DNA of 15,852 bases from Sphingomonas sp. GTDB taxonomy: Bacteria; Pseudomonadota; Alphaproteobacteria; Sphingomonadales; Sphingomonadaceae. The stretch covers positions 1 to 15,852 of the forward strand of contig QFPK01000036.1 in NCBI GenBank assembly GCA_003248865.1. Direction: 5' to 3'. Both the position numbers and the translations under genes were made by a program. The notes under the pieces were generated by a model. The model did not search any database, had not been told where the DNA came from, and saw only the letters and a list, made by a program, of their open reading frames with translations. Of this stretch, positions 14,065 to 15,852 are shown piece after piece; position 1 is the first letter of the stretch; each line of letters starts with the position of its first letter.

Positions 14065-14205
14065 GTGAAAGGCTGGGTTTGCTGGCCTGGGTGAAATAGG
14101 CTTGACCAACGAGGATGGTGGCAAGTTTTTGACCACCGTGACTAAGCCTGAACACGACTGATGCTGTAAACTAGCCGGGACAGTTGCCGCTAAGTGCTTG
14201 AAAAA

Positions 14206-14250
14206 TGGTAGCGGAGGAGGGACTTGAACCCCCGACACGCGGATTATGAT
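14206..14250 (-). other. 3' half of a tRNA-Met(CAU) gene, probable attachment site (att)
   Basis: Read on the - strand, the 45 nt start at the first base of a 7-nt anticodon loop (ATCATAA, anticodon CAU). They continue through the 3' anticodon stem TCCGC, a 5-nt variable loop, a T arm (GGGGG-TTCAAGT-CCCTC), the 3' acceptor strand CTCCGCT, discriminator A and encoded CCA. Every 3'-half element is in register, but the 5' half is absent: the bases after 14250 do not continue the anticodon stem. A cut exactly at the anticodon-loop edge is typical of tyrosine-recombinase attachment sites in tRNA genes. CAU could also be the tRNA-Ile2 precursor. It is not a functional tRNA as it stands. Confidence 0.8.
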
Positions 14251-14504
14251 GCCAAGAAAGCGAAAAGATTGCGGCTAATTATCTCATAATTTCAGAGATT
14301 TGAGTATGATACATGGGCGGGCCGAAGTGTCAATGGCACAAGATTGCACACAGATGCTTGCAGGAAAATTGATCGCCAGTATCAAAATGGTGCCGTTACC
14401 GGTCAGTCATCAACTACGGAGACCGGGCGATATGCGATGTCTCTCAGGTGCTCAGTACTGGAACCATCTTCCTTTCCGCACGCTCTCATGTCCGGAGGTC
14501 AAAC
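14251..14504. other. Unassigned spacer between the att site and ku
   Basis: 254 nt, locally AT-rich near 14260-14310, with a small ATCTC/GAGAT inverted repeat at about 14280-14298. Two + strand frames (one with SMAQDCTQMLAGK from about 14330, one with KIDRQYQNG) appear to be pieces of a single broken frame, but I do not recognise the protein. The last 15 nt carry the GGAGGT ribosome site of ku. Confidence 0.5.
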
Positions 14505-15383
14505 ATGCCCGCACGCGCTTTTTGGCAGGGCCAGATCAAGCTGGCACTGGTTTCCATCCCGGTCGAAATCTACCCCGCCACCAAATCCGGCGCTGCGGTC
14601 AGCTTCCGTCAGATCCATGAGCCCACGGGCAAGCCCATTCATTATGACAAGGTCGTCACGGGCGTCGGCCCGGTCGATCCTGAAGAGATACTCAAGGGCT
14701 TCGAGATATCGAAGGGCAATTATGTCCTGCTGGAGCAGGACGAGATCGAGGCGGTGAAGATCGAGAGCCGAAAGACGCTCGACCTCGTCCAGTTCGTGGA
14801 GGCCGATGCGATCGACGTCCTCTATTATGAAAAGCCCTATTTCGTGGTGCCCGCCGATGATCTGGCCGAGGAGGCCTATGCCGTGCTGCGCGACGCGCTG
14901 CGCCAGACCAGGAAGGTCGGCCTTGGCCAGCTCTCCGTGCGCGGCCGCGAACAGCTTGTCTCGCTCAAGCCCTGCGGGCGCGGAATGGTGCTGGAAGTGC
15001 TGCGCTACGCCGACGAGGTGACGAAGGCGCAAACCTACTTCCGTGGCCTGCCCGATGACACCGCCGACGAGGACATGCTGGACCTTGCCGTCAGCATCAT
15101 CGACAAACGCACGGCCCCCTTCAAGCCGGAGGAGTTTCACGACCGCTATGTCGATGCGCTCCATCGCCTGATCGACAAGAAGAAGAAGGCGAAGGGCAAG
15201 CGCATCATCGAGGAGGTCGATGACGAGCCTACGGGCCGCAAGGCGGGCAATGTCATCGACCTGATGGCCGCGCTCAAAAAGTCGGCGGGTGAAGCCGGGC
15301 GCAAGGCACCGGCAAGGGGCAAGGCACCAGCGAAGGGCAAGGCGCCAGCGAAGAAGGCCGCTCCCAGGCGCAAGAGCGCCTGA
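14505..15383 (+). CDS. ku: Non-homologous end-joining protein Ku
   Basis: Bacterial Ku homodimer that rings DNA ends and recruits LigD for NHEJ. 292 aa, normal length. The start MPARAFWQGQIKLALVSIPVE is characteristic of bacterial Ku, followed by FRQIHEPTGKPIHYDKVV, the EEILKGFEI/YVLLEQDEI segment and the KPYFVVP segment of the ring. ATG 14505 follows a near-perfect GGAGGT; the frame extends to 14448 without support. The C-terminus (about 262-292) is Lys/Ala-rich, built of three 6-residue repeats (R/G)KAPA(R/K), as in Ku tails that bind DNA and help end-threading. ligD starts 3 nt after the stop. It lies just inside the tRNA-derived attachment site. Confidence 0.96.
   Translation: MPARAFWQGQIKLALVSIPVEIYPATKSGAAVSFRQIHEPTGKPIHYDKVVTGVGPVDPEEILKGFEISKGNYVLLEQDEIEAVKIESRKTLDLVQFVEADAIDVLYYEKPYFVVPADDLAEEAYAVLRDALRQTRKVGLGQLSVRGREQLVSLKPCGRGMVLEVLRYADEVTKAQTYFRGLPDDTADEDMLDLAVSIIDKRTAPFKPEEFHDRYVDALHRLIDKKKKAKGKRIIEEVDDEPTGRKAGNVIDLMAALKKSAGEAGRKAPARGKAPAKGKAPAKKAAPRRKSA
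15300..15353 (+). repeat. Three tandem 18-bp repeats in the Ku tail
   Basis: Three in-frame 18-bp units (15300-15317, 15318-15335, 15336-15353) encode RKAPAR, GKAPAK and GKAPAK. Expansion or contraction would change the length of the basic tail without a frameshift. Confidence 0.85.
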
Positions 15384-15417
15384 CCCATGGCGCCTGCCGA
15401 TCCCCTTGCCCATTATA

Positions 15418-15852
15418 ATGCAAAGCGCGACTTCAGCCGGACGCGCGAACCCAGGGGCGCGCGAACCCAGGGGCAAGGTCGCCAAGACCGGCGGCAGAAG
15501 CTTCGTCGTGCAGAAGCATGCGGCAACGCGCCTGCACTGGGATTTTCGGCTGGAGATTGACGGCGTCCTCAAAAGCTGGGCTGTCACCAGGGGGCCAAGC
15601 CTCGATCCGGCCGACAAGCGCCTGGCCGTGCGGACCGAGGATCATCCGCTCGACTATGGCGCGTTCGAAGGGAACATCCCCAAGGGCGAATATGGCGGCG
15701 GATCGGTCATGCTCTGGGACCGCTATGGCGGCGGATCGGTCATGCTCTGGGATCGCGGCACCTGGGAACCGATCCCCGGCAAGCGTGCCGACGACCTGAA
15801 GGATGGTCATCTCCACTTCATCCTGCATGGCGAGCGGATGAAAGGCGAATGG
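15418..15852 (+). CDS. ligD: DNA ligase D, N-terminal phosphoesterase domain (partial; original start disrupted)
   Basis: Start of the NHEJ ligase LigD, whose phosphoesterase (PE) domain trims 3' ends. The PE active-site pattern is intact: KHAATRLHWDFRLE (both His, the Asp and the Arg) near 15514-15555, and EDHPLDY (His and Tyr) near 15640-15660, then IPKGEYGGG and GERMKGEW at the edge. The ancestral start is ATG 15387 (MAPADPLAHYNAKRDFSRT, 3 nt after ku), but a 16-bp tandem duplication (15442-15473) shifts that frame and it stops at 15558-15560. ATG 15418 lies in the PE frame and stays open to the window end, giving a changed N-terminus (MQSATSAGRANPG). It has no visible SD. The gene is therefore either rescued by this start or a pseudogene. 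The polymerase and ligase domains lie beyond the window. Confidence 0.8.
   Translation, partial: MQSATSAGRANPGAREPRGKVAKTGGRSFVVQKHAATRLHWDFRLEIDGVLKSWAVTRGPSLDPADKRLAVRTEDHPLDYGAFEGNIPKGEYGGGSVMLWDRYGGGSVMLWDRGTWEPIPGKRADDLKDGHLHFILHGERMKGEW
15442..15473 (+). repeat. 16-bp tandem duplication near the start of ligD
   Basis: Two exact adjacent copies of CGCGCGAACCCAGGGG (15442-15457 and 15458-15473). Removing one copy restores a continuous frame from ATG 15387 through SRTREPRGKVAKTGG into the PE domain, so the duplication is recent and frame-breaking. Confidence 0.9.
15691..15756 (+). repeat. 33-bp in-frame tandem duplication in the LigD PE domain
   Basis: Two adjacent 33-bp copies (15691-15723 and 15724-15756) differ at one base (GAC/GAT) and repeat the 11 residues YGGGSVMLWDR. 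Family members have this segment once, between IPKGE and GTWEP. Confidence 0.9.

Noticed and set aside
14344..14757. 137-codon + strand frame overlapping the start of ku
   Set aside because: It runs out of frame through the first 80 codons of ku. Only its first ~20 residues, upstream of ku, could be remnant coding sequence.
14499..15617. Long (372 aa) open frame on the - strand opposite ku and ligD
   Set aside because: It is antisense to genes with clear motifs. High-G+C coding DNA often leaves the complementary frame open, and the translation has no recognisable domain.
1..15852. CRISPR array, rRNA genes or riboswitch
   Set aside because: No regularly spaced direct repeats, no rRNA-like conserved stretches and no recognisable riboswitch core were seen. 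The only tRNA-like sequence is the half gene at 14206-14250.

Overview
The window looks like accessory chromosomal DNA from an alphaproteobacterium, most likely a sphingomonad (Sphingobium/Sphingomonas type). The grounds are high G+C, the protein styles, and the combination of LysR/CrgA-like regulators, short-chain dehydrogenases and YcjY-like hydrolases. The genus is an inference from sequence style; no 16S or other marker is present.

Left part (1-8032): three regulator-enzyme pairs, each with a LysR-type gene on the + strand divergent from enzymes on the - strand. They are (i) an aldehyde dehydrogenase and a short-chain dehydrogenase with overlapping stop and start, facing LysR-1; (ii) a second short-chain dehydrogenase facing LysR-2; (iii) two tandem paralogous alpha/beta hydrolases with cysteine nucleophiles facing LysR-3. 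The chemistry suggests oxidation, reduction and hydrolysis of small carbonyl or ester compounds, each branch sensed separately. The substrates cannot be read from the sequence.

Middle (8033-9650): a debris-rich stretch. A bidirectional hairpin is followed by a thiolase reduced to 56 codons. Next comes an intact rlmJ (23S rRNA m6A2030 methyltransferase), then a decayed IS3-family element.

Right-centre (9651-13392): a fourth divergent pair. LysR-4 faces a pirin gene followed by two isochorismatase-like cysteine hydrolases and a very small GNAT-type acetyltransferase. A 23-bp interrupted dyad (TTGCAG-N11-CTGCAA) lies in the divergent promoter. This looks like a small stress or detoxification array. 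Strong hairpins sit just after the stop codons of the first three enzyme genes.

Far right (13393-15852): a decayed phage/island integration module (a frameshifted ORF and a truncated probable integrase). Next to it is the exact 3' half of a tRNA-Met(CAU) gene, cut at the 5' edge of the anticodon loop, as expected of a tyrosine-recombinase attachment site. Beyond it lies the bacterial NHEJ pair ku-ligD. ligD carries two tandem duplications: one of 16 bp, which breaks the original frame but leaves an alternative in-frame ATG, and one of 33 bp, in frame. The geometry of the tRNA fragment suggests that ku-ligD may sit on an integrated element extending to the right of the window.
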